A stretch of 64,000 bases of DNA from Rhodobacteraceae bacterium (ex Bugula neritina AB1). Its GTDB lineage: Bacteria; Pseudomonadota; Alphaproteobacteria; Rhodobacterales; Rhodobacteraceae. The position numbers and the translations under genes are program-made. Of this stretch, positions 36,248 through 45,175 are shown piece by piece. The stretch spans positions 124,001 to 188,000 of the forward strand of contig MDLF01000063.1 in NCBI GenBank assembly GCA_001730095.1. Reading direction: 5' to 3'. Below the pieces are notes generated by a model that ran no database searches, was not told where the DNA came from, and saw only the letters and a list, made by a program, of their open reading frames with translations. How positions within the stretch are numbered: position 1 is the first letter of the stretch; the number at the start of each line of letters is the position of its first letter.

Positions 36248-37300
36248 ATGACGCATCTGTGGGTACGGGCCGAACAGCGCCCCAATGAGGACCGGGTCGG
36301 CCTGACGCCCGAAGGCGCAAAGGCGCTGCTGGCAGGCGGCATCAAGGTCACCGTGGAGGAGAGCTCGGTGCGAGCCCTCCCGCTGCAGGGATACATCGAT
36401 GCCGGCTGCGAAATCGCACCGGAAAACTCCTGGCCCGGGGCACCTGCCGAAGCCATCATCTTTGGGCTGAAAGAGCTGCCGGAAGACGGCACTCCGCTGC
36501 CCCACCGCCACATCATGTTCGGCCATGCCTACAAGGGTCAGCACTCTGGCAAGGCGCTTTTGGACCGGTTCAAGGCGGGCGGCGGCACGCTTTATGATCT
36601 GGAATATCTGGTCGACGAGGCCGGCCGCCGGGTCGCCGCCTTTGGCTATTGGGCAGGCTATGCCGGCGCCGCGGTCACCCTGAAAACCTGGGCAGCCCAG
36701 CAACGCGGCGAAATTTGCGGCCCGGTTGGCGTCTACGGCGGCAAGGACACTTTGCTGGCAGAACTTGGTGCAGAACTGGACGCCCTGAACAAAAGCCGGC
36801 CCTCCGCCATCGTGATCGGCGCGCTTGGCCGCGTCGGCACTGGCGCTGCCGATCTGTGCGAGGCGATGGGTGTGCAGGTTACCAAATGGGATATGGCCGA
36901 AACCGCAAGCGGCGGCCCTTTCCCCCAGATCCTGCAGCATGACTTGTTCCTGAACTGCATCTTCGCGCGTCCCGGCACTCCGGTTTTTGTTTCCCGTGAA
37001 GCAGTGACTGAGGACCGTCAACTGACCGCCATCGGCGATGTCGCCTGTGACCCGGACAGCGATTACAATCCGGTGCCGGTCTATGACCGCGCCACCAGCT
37101 GGGAGGCTCCGGCCCTGCGGGTGGCAGACAACCCGGTGCTGGACGTGATGGCAATCGACAACCTGCCGTCGATGCTGCCGGTCGAAAGCTCAGAAGATTA
37201 CGCAGCCCAGTTGCTGCCCTCGCTGCAGACTCTGACCGATCTGGACAACGGCGTCTGGGGCCGGGCCAGAGCCACTTTCCTCGAGCACCTGCCGAAGTAA
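36248..37300 (+). CDS. saccharopine dehydrogenase, lysine-forming type (LYS1-like)
   Basis: 350 residues, the length of the fungal-type enzyme. Three ATGs in a row occur at 36242-36250; I chose the third because AAAGGA then lies seven bases away. Seen: N-terminal WVRAEQRPNEDRVGLTP and IMFGHAYKGQHSG, then an NAD-binding half. It interconverts lysine plus 2-oxoglutarate with saccharopine; beside the LYS9-like gene at 37561 the direction is likely lysine breakdown. Its stop overlaps the SemiSWEET start. Confidence 0.9.
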   Translation: MTHLWVRAEQRPNEDRVGLTPEGAKALLAGGIKVTVEESSVRALPLQGYIDAGCEIAPENSWPGAPAEAIIFGLKELPEDGTPLPHRHIMFGHAYKGQHSGKALLDRFKAGGGTLYDLEYLVDEAGRRVAAFGYWAGYAGAAVTLKTWAAQQRGEICGPVGVYGGKDTLLAELGAELDALNKSRPSAIVIGALGRVGTGAADLCEAMGVQVTKWDMAETASGGPFPQILQHDLFLNCIFARPGTPVFVSREAVTEDRQLTAIGDVACDPDSDYNPVPVYDRATSWEAPALRVADNPVLDVMAIDNLPSMLPVESSEDYAAQLLPSLQTLTDLDNGVWGRARATFLEHLPK

Positions 37301-37548
37301 TGGCGCAATATGTCGGTTTCTTCGCCGCCATTCTCGGCACAGTCTGCTGGCTGCCGCAAGCTTGGAAAGCCTGGGCCAGCCGGGACACGGCTGGACTGTC
37401 GCTGCCCGCCAACCTGATGTTCCTGGCGACGGTTTCGCTCTGGTTCATCTATGGGCTCATGATTGGGGACTGGCCAATTATTCTCGCAAACTTCTGTGCC
37501 ATCATGATTGTGACCAGCATCGTCGCGGCCAAACTGAAATTCGGATAA
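37300..37548 (+). CDS. SemiSWEET/PQ-loop transporter
   Basis: 82 residues, three membrane helices (about 4-20, 37-55, 58-78) and a PQ-loop: GTVCWLPQAWKAW early in the sequence. This is the size of a SemiSWEET subunit, which works as a dimer and moves small solutes. It starts at ATG 37300 sharing its first base with the LYS1-like stop (TAATG), so the two are coupled. Family members move sugars; eukaryotic PQ-loop proteins include a lysine/arginine exporter, so an amino-acid role here is open. Confidence 0.85.
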   Translation: MAQYVGFFAAILGTVCWLPQAWKAWASRDTAGLSLPANLMFLATVSLWFIYGLMIGDWPIILANFCAIMIVTSIVAAKLKFG

Positions 37549-37560
37549 GGGAGAACTCTC

Positions 37561-38703
37561 ATGACTATTCACTGGTGCGGCACCGGCCTGTCGGCAATCC
37601 CCGGCCTACGCCGCTTGCTGGAAGCCGGACACGACGTCGCGGTCTGGAACCGGACCTCTGACAAGGCGCGCGAGGCCGTCGGCGATCTGACCACCAACAT
37701 CCATTCCTTCAGCATTGCCAACCTTGGCCAGATGCTCAGCCCCAAGGACGTCATCGTGTCGATGCTGCCGGGCGACTGGCACGTGCCACTGGCGGAATTG
37801 GCGATTGAGCACGGCGCGCATTTTGTCTCCTCGTCCTACATCGCACCGGAAATGCGCGCGCTGGATCAAAAAGCCAAGGATGCAGGCGTCTGCCTGATCA
37901 ATGAGGTGGGCCTTGACCCCGGTATCGACCACCTGATGGCGCATGCGCTGGTGGCGGACTACAAAACGTCGGACGTCTATGACGCCGACAACGAAATCAG
38001 TTTCATCTCCTACTGCGGCGGCATCCCCAAAACCCCGAACCCGTTCCGCTACAAATTCAGCTGGTCGCCGCTGGGCGTGCTGAAGGCGCTGCGTTCTCCG
38101 TCAAAGTCGATCCGCGATTTCAAGGAGCTGGATGTGGCCCGTCCGTGGGATGCGATCTCCTCCTACGAGGCACCGCTGCCCGCGCCCGAAAGCTTCGAGG
38201 TCTACCCGAACCGCGACTCAATCCCCTTCATGGGCCAGTACGAATTCGGCGAGGACTGGAAGGTGAAGGAGTTCGTCCGCGGCACCTTGCGCCTCAATGG
38301 CTGGACCGAAGCCTGGGCGGATGTATTCAAGGAAGTCGAGACACTCGCCGGGCCCAAAGGCGACGCCCGCCTTAAGGAAATGTCCGACCAGTTCTGGGCC
38401 GAGAACGCCTATGACGAGGGTGAGCCGGACCGCGTCGTGCTTTGTGTTGGCCTCAAGGCTGAGAAAGACGGCGCCGAGGTCTGGCACAAGACCTATGTAA
38501 TGGACGCCTGGGGTGACGCGCGTGGCACCGCGATGGCGCGTCTGGTCTCCTATCCTGTCTCCTTTGCCATCGAGGCCGCCATGAACAACAAGATCGCCAC
38601 TGGTGTGCATGCCGCGCCGGGCGACCTGGTTTTGGTGGAAAAATGGATGGCTGAGATCGGCAAACTGGCCCAGCATCTGGAGATTGTCGACAGCAAGGCC
38701 TGA
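37561..38703 (+). CDS. saccharopine dehydrogenase, glutamate-forming type (LYS9-like)
   Basis: 380 residues. Rossmann start IHWCGTGLSAIPGLRRLL, then the saccharopine dehydrogenase C-terminal fold with INEVGLDPGIDHLMAH and SYCGGIPKTPNPF. It splits saccharopine into glutamate and 2-aminoadipate semialdehyde with NAD(P)+. With the LYS1-like enzyme it makes a two-step lysine degradation route described in Roseobacter relatives and other bacteria. 12 bases after the SemiSWEET gene; a strong terminator follows. Confidence 0.92.
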   Translation: MTIHWCGTGLSAIPGLRRLLEAGHDVAVWNRTSDKAREAVGDLTTNIHSFSIANLGQMLSPKDVIVSMLPGDWHVPLAELAIEHGAHFVSSSYIAPEMRALDQKAKDAGVCLINEVGLDPGIDHLMAHALVADYKTSDVYDADNEISFISYCGGIPKTPNPFRYKFSWSPLGVLKALRSPSKSIRDFKELDVARPWDAISSYEAPLPAPESFEVYPNRDSIPFMGQYEFGEDWKVKEFVRGTLRLNGWTEAWADVFKEVETLAGPKGDARLKEMSDQFWAENAYDEGEPDRVVLCVGLKAEKDGAEVWHKTYVMDAWGDARGTAMARLVSYPVSFAIEAAMNNKIATGVHAAPGDLVLVEKWMAEIGKLAQHLEIVDSKA

Positions 38704-38722
38704 TTGCCGTCGACAACGATCA

Positions 38723-38751
38723 AGGGCGCCCGATTGCGGCGCCCTTTTTTT
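38723..38751 (+). terminator. rho-independent terminator of the lysine operon
   Basis: AGGGCGCC-CGATTGC-GGCGCCCT stem (eight bases) followed by TTTTTT, 20 bases past the LYS9-like stop. Confidence 0.93.
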
Positions 38752-38770
38752 ACGGATGGTGCTTACGGCC

Positions 38771-39094
38771 TCAGCGACCGATCACATCATCCTCGACATC
38801 GTTCACATCAATTCCCAATGCGTCCAGCCCGGCTTCCAGATTGTCGGCCAGATGCGGTGTGCCCAGCAGGTAGTCGACGGTTGGCGTCGTGGCTTCCTGA
38901 CGGGCCGTGTAAATCGCTTCACCCAGCTCCTCCGGCTCGAAACTGCCGCGCCCGACCCACATGATGCCGACCAGTTCCGATTGCTGATCCTCCCCCATGC
39001 GGTCGATAAAGGCCCGCAGTTCGCCCTCAGCCCGGCCCAGCTCCCGGGCCATCATCGCCACCTGTGCCACCTTGCGGACTGAGATCTCCAGCAT
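38771..39094 (-). CDS. DUF3775 protein
   Basis: 107 residues. Matches the DUF3775 pattern: LVGIMWVGRGSFEPEEL and TTPTVDYLLGTPHLADNLEAG. Acidic and apparently soluble; function unknown. GGAATGGAGC precedes ATG 39094. Monocistronic, between the lysine operon and the cyclase. Confidence 0.8.
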   Translation of the reverse strand: MLEISVRKVAQVAMMARELGRAEGELRAFIDRMGEDQQSELVGIMWVGRGSFEPEELGEAIYTARQEATTPTVDYLLGTPHLADNLEAGLDALGIDVNDVEDDVIGR

Positions 39095-39181
39095 TGCTCC
39101 ATTCCTTCCGTTCGCTGCCTCAGCATATCAAACAGCAGGCAAAACACCTAAGTCTTTGATCTGAGGCAAACGGCAGGACAC

Positions 39182-40486
39182 TCAGCCCGGCGCCTTTCCA
39201 AAGAGGGCAAGCCCGCTGCGGCGCCCGCGCAACAACTCAGGCGGCAGCGCAGTCCAACCGCTGCGCGCGGGCTCTGTTCCGGCCGCCTCCAGAACAGCTG
39301 CAGAAACGATCAATGCCAGCCCCTGCGCCTTGGTCAATTGCTCCAGCCGCGCAGCTGTGTTCACCGTGTCACCAAACACTGAGTACTCCAGCCGCTCCGG
39401 CGTGCCGGTCACGCCGGAAAACACCTCTCCCCAATGCACACCGATCCCTACGCCCAGCCCTGTATCTCCGGACTGTTCGCGCAAGCAGCGCCAGTCATGC
39501 ATATGCGCAAGCAGCCCCTCGGCACAGTCCAGCGATCGTTCCGCCGCCCGGTCGCCCTCAAACAGAAGCATCGCAGCGTCGCCGATATACTTGTCTATCA
39601 GACCTTCGGTCCGGTCCGAGATCTCTTCCACCCGCTGTCTGAATTCAGTGATCAGACGGCTGACGTCCTGCGGCGCGCGCCCCTCGCACCAACTGGTAAA
39701 GCCGCGAATGTCGATGAACAGGACCGCCATCTCTTGCTGGCGACCTTCCTGCAGTGCTTCCAGCCCGCCGGACGCCAGCCTGCCTGCCAGCTGCCCAGGC
39801 AAGTAGCGGGTCAGATTGGCCTTCTGCCGAGCCTCCTCGATCGACTGGTGCAAAAGCCTCCGCATCCGCAGGGCCGCGACCACCAGTACACATCCTGCCA
39901 GCAGCACCATGAAAACACGAATCAGATTGGGCGGCGTTTCCATTACCAGGCGCACACGTTCGGCCGCTTCCACCGTGATCAGGACCGGTTCCCAGAAAAT
40001 CAGCCAAAGGAACCCTGATGCCACCAGCATCACCTGATATCCAAGCAGCATGGGGTTGAACCGCAGGACCCCGAATGCCAGCACCAGCGGTGCCATCCAG
40101 GCTGAGGGCATGGCAAAGGCCAGATCGCCCGGGAGGCCCGAATTCGCCAGCGAAAGCCAGGTGTTCAGGAACAGGAACACGCAATCTGCAGTCACTGCAG
40201 CCCAGATCATCCAGCGCCGGAACACCTCCTTGCGGATCGCCGCAAATGTCAGCACACCAACCGCCATATAGGACAGCAGCATCACTGCTGCCAAACCGAT
40301 CTGGTGCCAAAGATAGCGTTGATCCACGGTCTGCACCGCATCAACGGCCAAAACCAACGCAGCCAGCAATCCGACAGACACAGCGATCCGCAGCAGCGCC
40401 ACAATGCCCTCGGCCTCAACCTCCGCCGCACGCAGCAGGACGGTTTCCCGAACAGGCCGATCACGCTGCAGCAGAAGGTCTCGCAT
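39182..40486 (-). CDS. membrane class III adenylate/guanylate cyclase
   Basis: 434 residues. About six membrane helices (roughly 30-210) are followed by a HAMP-less linker and a class III cyclase domain: metal-binding Asp in VLFIDIRGFTSW and in DKYIGDAAMLLF, and FGDTVNTAARLEQL. It would make cAMP or cGMP at the inner face of the membrane in response to a membrane signal. Its ATG directly abuts the rmuC stop (TAGATG), so it is translated from the rmuC message. Second cyclase of the window. Confidence 0.92.
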   Translation of the reverse strand: MRDLLLQRDRPVRETVLLRAAEVEAEGIVALLRIAVSVGLLAALVLAVDAVQTVDQRYLWHQIGLAAVMLLSYMAVGVLTFAAIRKEVFRRWMIWAAVTADCVFLFLNTWLSLANSGLPGDLAFAMPSAWMAPLVLAFGVLRFNPMLLGYQVMLVASGFLWLIFWEPVLITVEAAERVRLVMETPPNLIRVFMVLLAGCVLVVAALRMRRLLHQSIEEARQKANLTRYLPGQLAGRLASGGLEALQEGRQQEMAVLFIDIRGFTSWCEGRAPQDVSRLITEFRQRVEEISDRTEGLIDKYIGDAAMLLFEGDRAAERSLDCAEGLLAHMHDWRCLREQSGDTGLGVGIGVHWGEVFSGVTGTPERLEYSVFGDTVNTAARLEQLTKAQGLALIVSAAVLEAAGTEPARSGWTALPPELLRGRRSGLALFGKAPG

Positions 40487-41887
40487 CTACTCTTCTGCCA
40501 GCAGCGCCACCTGGCGCGGCTCGACCTCGACCTGCCCCGGATCTTCCAGCTCAGCCCCCTGTGCAACCACCCCCATTGCTTCGAACCGGCGGGCCGACGG
40601 CAGCACACGCGATTCGAGCGACCCAACCGCCTTGTTGTAATTGTTTACAGAAGAGGACAGCGACCGCCCGACAGATGCAAGGTTCTTTGAAAAGGTCGAC
40701 AAACGGTCATAAAGCTCCTTGGCGGACTTCTGCACTTCCAGTGCGTTTTCCGCCATCCGTTCCTGCTGCCAGCCATAGGCAATAGACTTTAGCAGCGCCA
40801 TCAAAGTGGTCGGCGTGGCGATCAGAACCTTGTTTTCAAAGGCATATTCGATAAGCCCTGCATCTGCTTCCACCGCCGCGGACACAAAGGTTTCGCCGGG
40901 GATAAACATCACCACAAAATCGGGAGCGCCAGCCAACGTGCTTTGATAGGATTTCGATGCCAGCTGGCGCACATGGGTTTTGACGTGGCCGGCATGGCGG
41001 GCCAGGGCTGCCTGCTGCTGTTCCGGAACCTCGGCTTCCAGCGCATCCAAATAGCCCTCCAGCGGGGTTTTCGCGTCGACCACGATGCTTCTGCCCCCCG
41101 GAATATTGACCACTGCATCCGGGCGGCGCAGCCCGTCGTCCGTATCAACGCTTTTTTCCAGCTCGAAATCCACATGCTCGGCCATGCCGGCCATCTCAAA
41201 CACCTGGCGCAGCTGCATCTCGCCCCAGCGGCCGCGTGTCTTGGGCGCGCGCAGGGCCTGCACCAGCTTGCGGGTTTCGCCGCCCAGCGCCGCCTGCCCC
41301 TCCGCCAGATGCTTCACCTGTGTCTGGATCGCGCCATAGGCCTCATTGCGCGCCTGTTCGATCTCCTTGATCCGCTCGCCGAATTGGCCCAGTTTCTGAT
41401 CCAGCGGCTTGACCAAGCCTTCGATCGCAGCATGCCGTTTTGCCAGATCCTCATCCGCCAGCTGGCTGTGGGCCTGAAAGCGTTCGCTGACCAGGCTAAG
41501 AAAGCTCTCGGAATTCTGCTTCAGCACGCCTGAGGCCAAAGCGGCGAACTTGTGCTCCATCTGCTGGTTCATATGGTTCAGCTCTTCCAGCCGCGCCGCA
41601 TGTTCCGCCCTTAGCGCCTGCACTTGCGCCTCTGCCTGATAGCGGCCTGCGCGCTCGTTCTCATGCACTCGGCGCAGGGTTGCCAGCTCGTCCGTCAGCT
41701 CCGGCAGCCGCGCGACTTCAGCCTTCAATCCTGCAATATGGCTGCGCTGATCTGCATTCACCTGCTCCAGCCGCCGTGCCATTGCGCGAAGCCGCAACCC
41801 GGCCAGTGCCAGCAGCACGACCAGTCCGGCCAGCCCGTACATGGCCCACAAAGTTTGATCCGGCGTCCAAGCCTGCCCTAAAATCAC
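40487..41887 (-). CDS. rmuC: DNA recombination protein RmuC
   Basis: 466 residues. One N-terminal membrane helix (about 14-32), a long coiled coil (about 35-190) and the RmuC nuclease-like domain with GRWGEMQLRQVFEMAGM, IVVDAKTPLEGYL and FIPGETFVSAAVE. In E. coli it limits rearrangements at inverted repeats. 31 bases after mutL stop in the same direction; downstream it is joined to the cyclase. Confidence 0.94.
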   Translation of the reverse strand: MILGQAWTPDQTLWAMYGLAGLVVLLALAGLRLRAMARRLEQVNADQRSHIAGLKAEVARLPELTDELATLRRVHENERAGRYQAEAQVQALRAEHAARLEELNHMNQQMEHKFAALASGVLKQNSESFLSLVSERFQAHSQLADEDLAKRHAAIEGLVKPLDQKLGQFGERIKEIEQARNEAYGAIQTQVKHLAEGQAALGGETRKLVQALRAPKTRGRWGEMQLRQVFEMAGMAEHVDFELEKSVDTDDGLRRPDAVVNIPGGRSIVVDAKTPLEGYLDALEAEVPEQQQAALARHAGHVKTHVRQLASKSYQSTLAGAPDFVVMFIPGETFVSAAVEADAGLIEYAFENKVLIATPTTLMALLKSIAYGWQQERMAENALEVQKSAKELYDRLSTFSKNLASVGRSLSSSVNNYNKAVGSLESRVLPSARRFEAMGVVAQGAELEDPGQVEVEPRQVALLAEE

Positions 41888-41918
41888 TGCTCGTCCTCCC
41901 TTTACCGGGGGTTCTTGA

Positions 41919-43865
41919 TCACGTGCGCCCGAACAGGCGCTCGATATCTGCCAGTTTCAATTCCACATAGGTGGGGCGGCCATGGTTGCACTGGCCGGAA
42001 TGGGGCGTTGCCTCCATTTCGCGCAGCAGCGCATTCATCTCCTCGCCCCGCATCCGGCGCCCCGACCGGATCGAACCATGGCAGGCCACCCGGCTCAGGA
42101 TCGCCTCGACCCTCGCTTGCACCAGCTGGCTTTCCCCCTGGTCCGACAACTCATCCAGGATGTCCTTGATCATCGCTTCAGCGTTGACTTCGCCCAGGAT
42201 CGCCGGAGTTTCCCGCACAGCCACGGCATTGCCGCCAAAGGCTTCGATGCCCAGCCCGAATTTCGCCAACTCATCCGCTATGCTCAGCAGGCAGGCGCAG
42301 TCATTGTCGCTGAGCTCAACGATTTCAGGGATCAAAAGCGCCTGCGCGGCAACGCCATTCTCCGCCATCTGGCGTTTCAGTTTCTCATAAACCAGCCGCT
42401 CATGTGCTGCGTGCTGGTCAACAATGACCATCCCGTCGGCGGTCTGGGCGATGATGTAATTCTCATGCACCTGCCCGCGCGCCGCCCCCAATGGCAGGGC
42501 TTCGGCCCCGGGCGCGGCCCCCTCTGGCGCATCCGACGGCAGACCCGGGGCTATCGCAACCTCTGATGTGTCCGTCACCCGGCCGCTGTAGGCATCCGCC
42601 ATTTCTGCAAAGCCGGGGGCCTCCGGCGGCTGAAAAGCGGGGGCAGGCACAAAACCCTCTGGCCGCTGCGCGGCATAGGTTGCCGTCCGCGCGCTGATCG
42701 AAGGCCGGTCCATCTGATAGACCCGCGGCGTGCCGGTTGCGGTCGGTTGCTCTGCCTTCATTGCTCCCAGCGTGGCACCTGCCACGGTGGTTGACGCCCG
42801 GTGCCCCGCCTCTGCCAGCGCATGGCGCAGAGAGGAAACGATCAGGCCGCGCGCCAGGCCCGGATCACGGAACCGCACTTCGGATTTCGCCGGATGCACG
42901 TTCACATCCACCAGTTGCGGGTCACAGTCGATGAACAGCGCCGCCGCTGGATGCCGGTCCCGGCTGAGGAAATCGAAATAGGCCGCACGCAAGGCGCCGG
43001 TCAGCATCTTGTCCTTCACCGGCCTTGTGTTCACGAACAGAAACTGGGCCACCGCCGCACCACGCGAATAGGTCGGCAGCGCCGCATAACCATATAGCCG
43101 GATGCCCTCACGCGCTGCGTCGATCTTCAGCGCATTTTCGGCAAACTCGCGCCCCAGCACCGAGGCCAGACGCCCGTGCAGCGCATCGAACAGATCGCCG
43201 GACAAGGGATCGGCACGAAATGTCAACCGTCCCTCGCCGCCACCAGAAACGTCCCGCAGGGTGAACCCCACTGAAGGCTCCGCCATCGCCAGCCGTTTCA
43301 CCGTGTCCGATATCGCCTGCGTCTCGGCCCGATCCGTGCGCATGAATTTGAGCCGCGCAGGCGTTGCAAAAAACAGATCACGCAGCTCGACGATGGTGCC
43401 TGCCCGCAAGGCTGCAGGCTTCACCGGTTCCAGCCTGCCGCCCGAGACCCGGATCTGTGCCGCCTCATGGCCCGCTGCCCGGCTGGTGATGGTCAGCCGT
43501 CCGACAGCCCCCAAGCTTGGCAGCGCCTCGCCGCGAAACCCAAACGTGTGGATGTTCAGCAGGTCCGATCCGTCGATCTTGGAAGTTGCATGACGGCTAA
43601 GCGCCAGCGGCAGGTCCTCTGGGGTCATGCCACAGCCGTCATCCGTTACCCGGATCAGCGTCTTGCCGCCATCGGCAATCTCTACCGTGACCCGGGTTGC
43701 TCCGGCATCAATGGCATTTTCCACCAGTTCCTTGACCGCCGAGGCCGGGCGCTCCACAACCTCGCCTGCCGCGATGCGGTTGATGGCGCTGTCATCCAGC
43801 TGGCGGATAACGGAACGCGCCTCTGCCTGTGGTTTTTCGCTGATATGGGGGTCTGCACTGCTCAT
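41919..43865 (-). CDS. mutL: DNA mismatch repair protein MutL
   Basis: 648 residues from ATG 43865 (GTG 43901 is possible; both have weak ribosome sites). GHKL ATPase motifs: INRIAAGEVVERPASAVKEL, DDGCGMTP and TFGFRGEALPS. The C-terminal half carries endonuclease signs: DQHAAHERLVYE, ACHGSIRSGR and CNHGRPT, matching DQHAx2Ex4E, an ACxxx-R variant and C(P/N)HGRP. Thus it likely nicks the strand itself, as in bacteria without MutH. Starts the rmuC-cyclase run. Confidence 0.95.
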   Translation of the reverse strand: MSSADPHISEKPQAEARSVIRQLDDSAINRIAAGEVVERPASAVKELVENAIDAGATRVTVEIADGGKTLIRVTDDGCGMTPEDLPLALSRHATSKIDGSDLLNIHTFGFRGEALPSLGAVGRLTITSRAAGHEAAQIRVSGGRLEPVKPAALRAGTIVELRDLFFATPARLKFMRTDRAETQAISDTVKRLAMAEPSVGFTLRDVSGGGEGRLTFRADPLSGDLFDALHGRLASVLGREFAENALKIDAAREGIRLYGYAALPTYSRGAAVAQFLFVNTRPVKDKMLTGALRAAYFDFLSRDRHPAAALFIDCDPQLVDVNVHPAKSEVRFRDPGLARGLIVSSLRHALAEAGHRASTTVAGATLGAMKAEQPTATGTPRVYQMDRPSISARTATYAAQRPEGFVPAPAFQPPEAPGFAEMADAYSGRVTDTSEVAIAPGLPSDAPEGAAPGAEALPLGAARGQVHENYIIAQTADGMVIVDQHAAHERLVYEKLKRQMAENGVAAQALLIPEIVELSDNDCACLLSIADELAKFGLGIEAFGGNAVAVRETPAILGEVNAEAMIKDILDELSDQGESQLVQARVEAILSRVACHGSIRSGRRMRGEEMNALLREMEATPHSGQCNHGRPTYVELKLADIERLFGRT

Positions 43866-44004
43866 ACCGCTAAATTTAGCATGTATGGGCGATTCTGCCA
43901 CCGGAATGCGCAGCCGCCCTGCATCTGCAGCATTAAACAGGAAATGCCCCCAACCAAACCCTGCCCCAGCGGTGTTCCGTACGGGTTCAGGCCCGGCAGC
44001 TTAC

Positions 44005-44030
44005 ATTTTTTGTCCATTCAGTCAAAAAAT
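44005..44030. promoter_or_regulatory. inverted repeat ATTTTTTG-N10-CAAAAAAT upstream of deoC
   Basis: Eight-base perfect arms around ten bases, AT-rich in a GC-rich setting, 80 bases before deoC and 140 from mutL. Spacing fits binding of a dimeric repressor such as a deoxyribose-responsive one. No regulator gene is adjacent. Confidence 0.4.
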
Positions 44031-44110
44031 ATACCCACCCGCCGGGGTGCTCGCTTGCCAACATGCCGCACCCGTGCGATTTTCGCACGGAACTCTTCCG
44101 AGGATTTCCA

Positions 44111-45100
44111 ATGGATAGCCACACCGCTGAACGAAGCGCACAGCTGCCGCAGCTGGCAGAGCCACGCAATCCGGGCATGGAGCTGGACCTGGACTGGGTC
44201 GTCGCCGTGCAGGCCAATACGTCGGCCATCGAACGCCGCTGTGCCACTCTGCCGGGCCGCCGCAGCGTCAAGAAAGACCACCAGGCCGCCTGGCTGTTGA
44301 AGGCGATCAGCCTGATCGACCTCACCACCCTGTCCGGTGACGACACCGAGGGCCGGGTCCGCCGCCTTTGCGCCAAGGCGCGCCAGCCGGTCAGCCCGGA
44401 AACTCTGCGCGGCCTGGATATGGAAGGTCTCACCACCGGCGCGGTCTGCGTCTACCACGACATGATCCCGACCGCCGTCAAGGCGCTGGAAGGCACCGGC
44501 ATTCCGGTCGCTGCGGTCTCTACCGGCTTCCCGGCGGGCCTGTCCCCTTTCCACCTGCGGGTGGCAGAGATTAAGGAAAGCGTCAAAGCAGGGGCCGAGG
44601 AAATCGACATCGTGATCACCCGCCGCCATGTGCTTCAGGGCAACTGGCAGGCGCTTTATGACGAGATGAAAGCCTTTCGCCAGGCCTGCGGCGACGCCCA
44701 TGTAAAGGCAATCCTGGCCACCGGCGAGCTGGGCTCTTTGCGCAATGTGGCGCGCGCCTCGCTGGTCTGCATGATGGCCGGCGCCGATTTCATCAAGACC
44801 TCCACCGGCAAGGAAAGCGTCAACGCCACCCTGCCGGTGTCGCTGGTGATGATCCGCGCCATCCGCGACTATTATGACCGCACCGGCTACCGTGTCGGCT
44901 ACAAGCCCGCAGGCGGCATTTCCAAGGCCAAGGACGCTCTGGTCTACCTGTCGCTGATGAAGGATGAGCTGGGCGACCGCTGGCTGCAGCCCGATCTGTT
45001 CCGCTTTGGCGCTTCTTCGCTACTGAACGACATTGAGCGCCAGCTGGAACACCATGTCACCGGGGCATACTCCGCCGGCTACCGCCACGCGATGGGGTGA
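44111..45100 (+). CDS. deoC: deoxyribose-phosphate aldolase
   Basis: 329 residues, the longer class that includes the mammalian enzyme. Splits 2-deoxyribose 5-phosphate into glyceraldehyde 3-phosphate and acetaldehyde. The Schiff-base lysine is in DFIKTSTGKESVN (about 237), with a second catalytic Lys in GYKPAGGISKAKDA. ATG 44111 follows CGAGGATTTCC. A hairpin and a 75-base gap link it to the aldehyde dehydrogenase gene. Confidence 0.94.
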   Translation: MDSHTAERSAQLPQLAEPRNPGMELDLDWVVAVQANTSAIERRCATLPGRRSVKKDHQAAWLLKAISLIDLTTLSGDDTEGRVRRLCAKARQPVSPETLRGLDMEGLTTGAVCVYHDMIPTAVKALEGTGIPVAAVSTGFPAGLSPFHLRVAEIKESVKAGAEEIDIVITRRHVLQGNWQALYDEMKAFRQACGDAHVKAILATGELGSLRNVARASLVCMMAGADFIKTSTGKESVNATLPVSLVMIRAIRDYYDRTGYRVGYKPAGGISKAKDALVYLSLMKDELGDRWLQPDLFRFGASSLLNDIERQLEHHVTGAYSAGYRHAMG

Positions 45101-45110
45101 GGCGCGCCCG

Positions 45111-45135
45111 GAAATCGCTTTAGTGGAGCGATTTC
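45111..45135 (+). other. hairpin between deoC and ALDH16
   Basis: GAAATCGCT-N7-AGCGATTTC, nine-base perfect arms, no T-run. It may tune downstream expression or mRNA stability. Confidence 0.5.
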
Positions 45136-45175
45136 AGCGCTGAACGGGCGACGCCCCGGGAAAGGAATAATGGCA

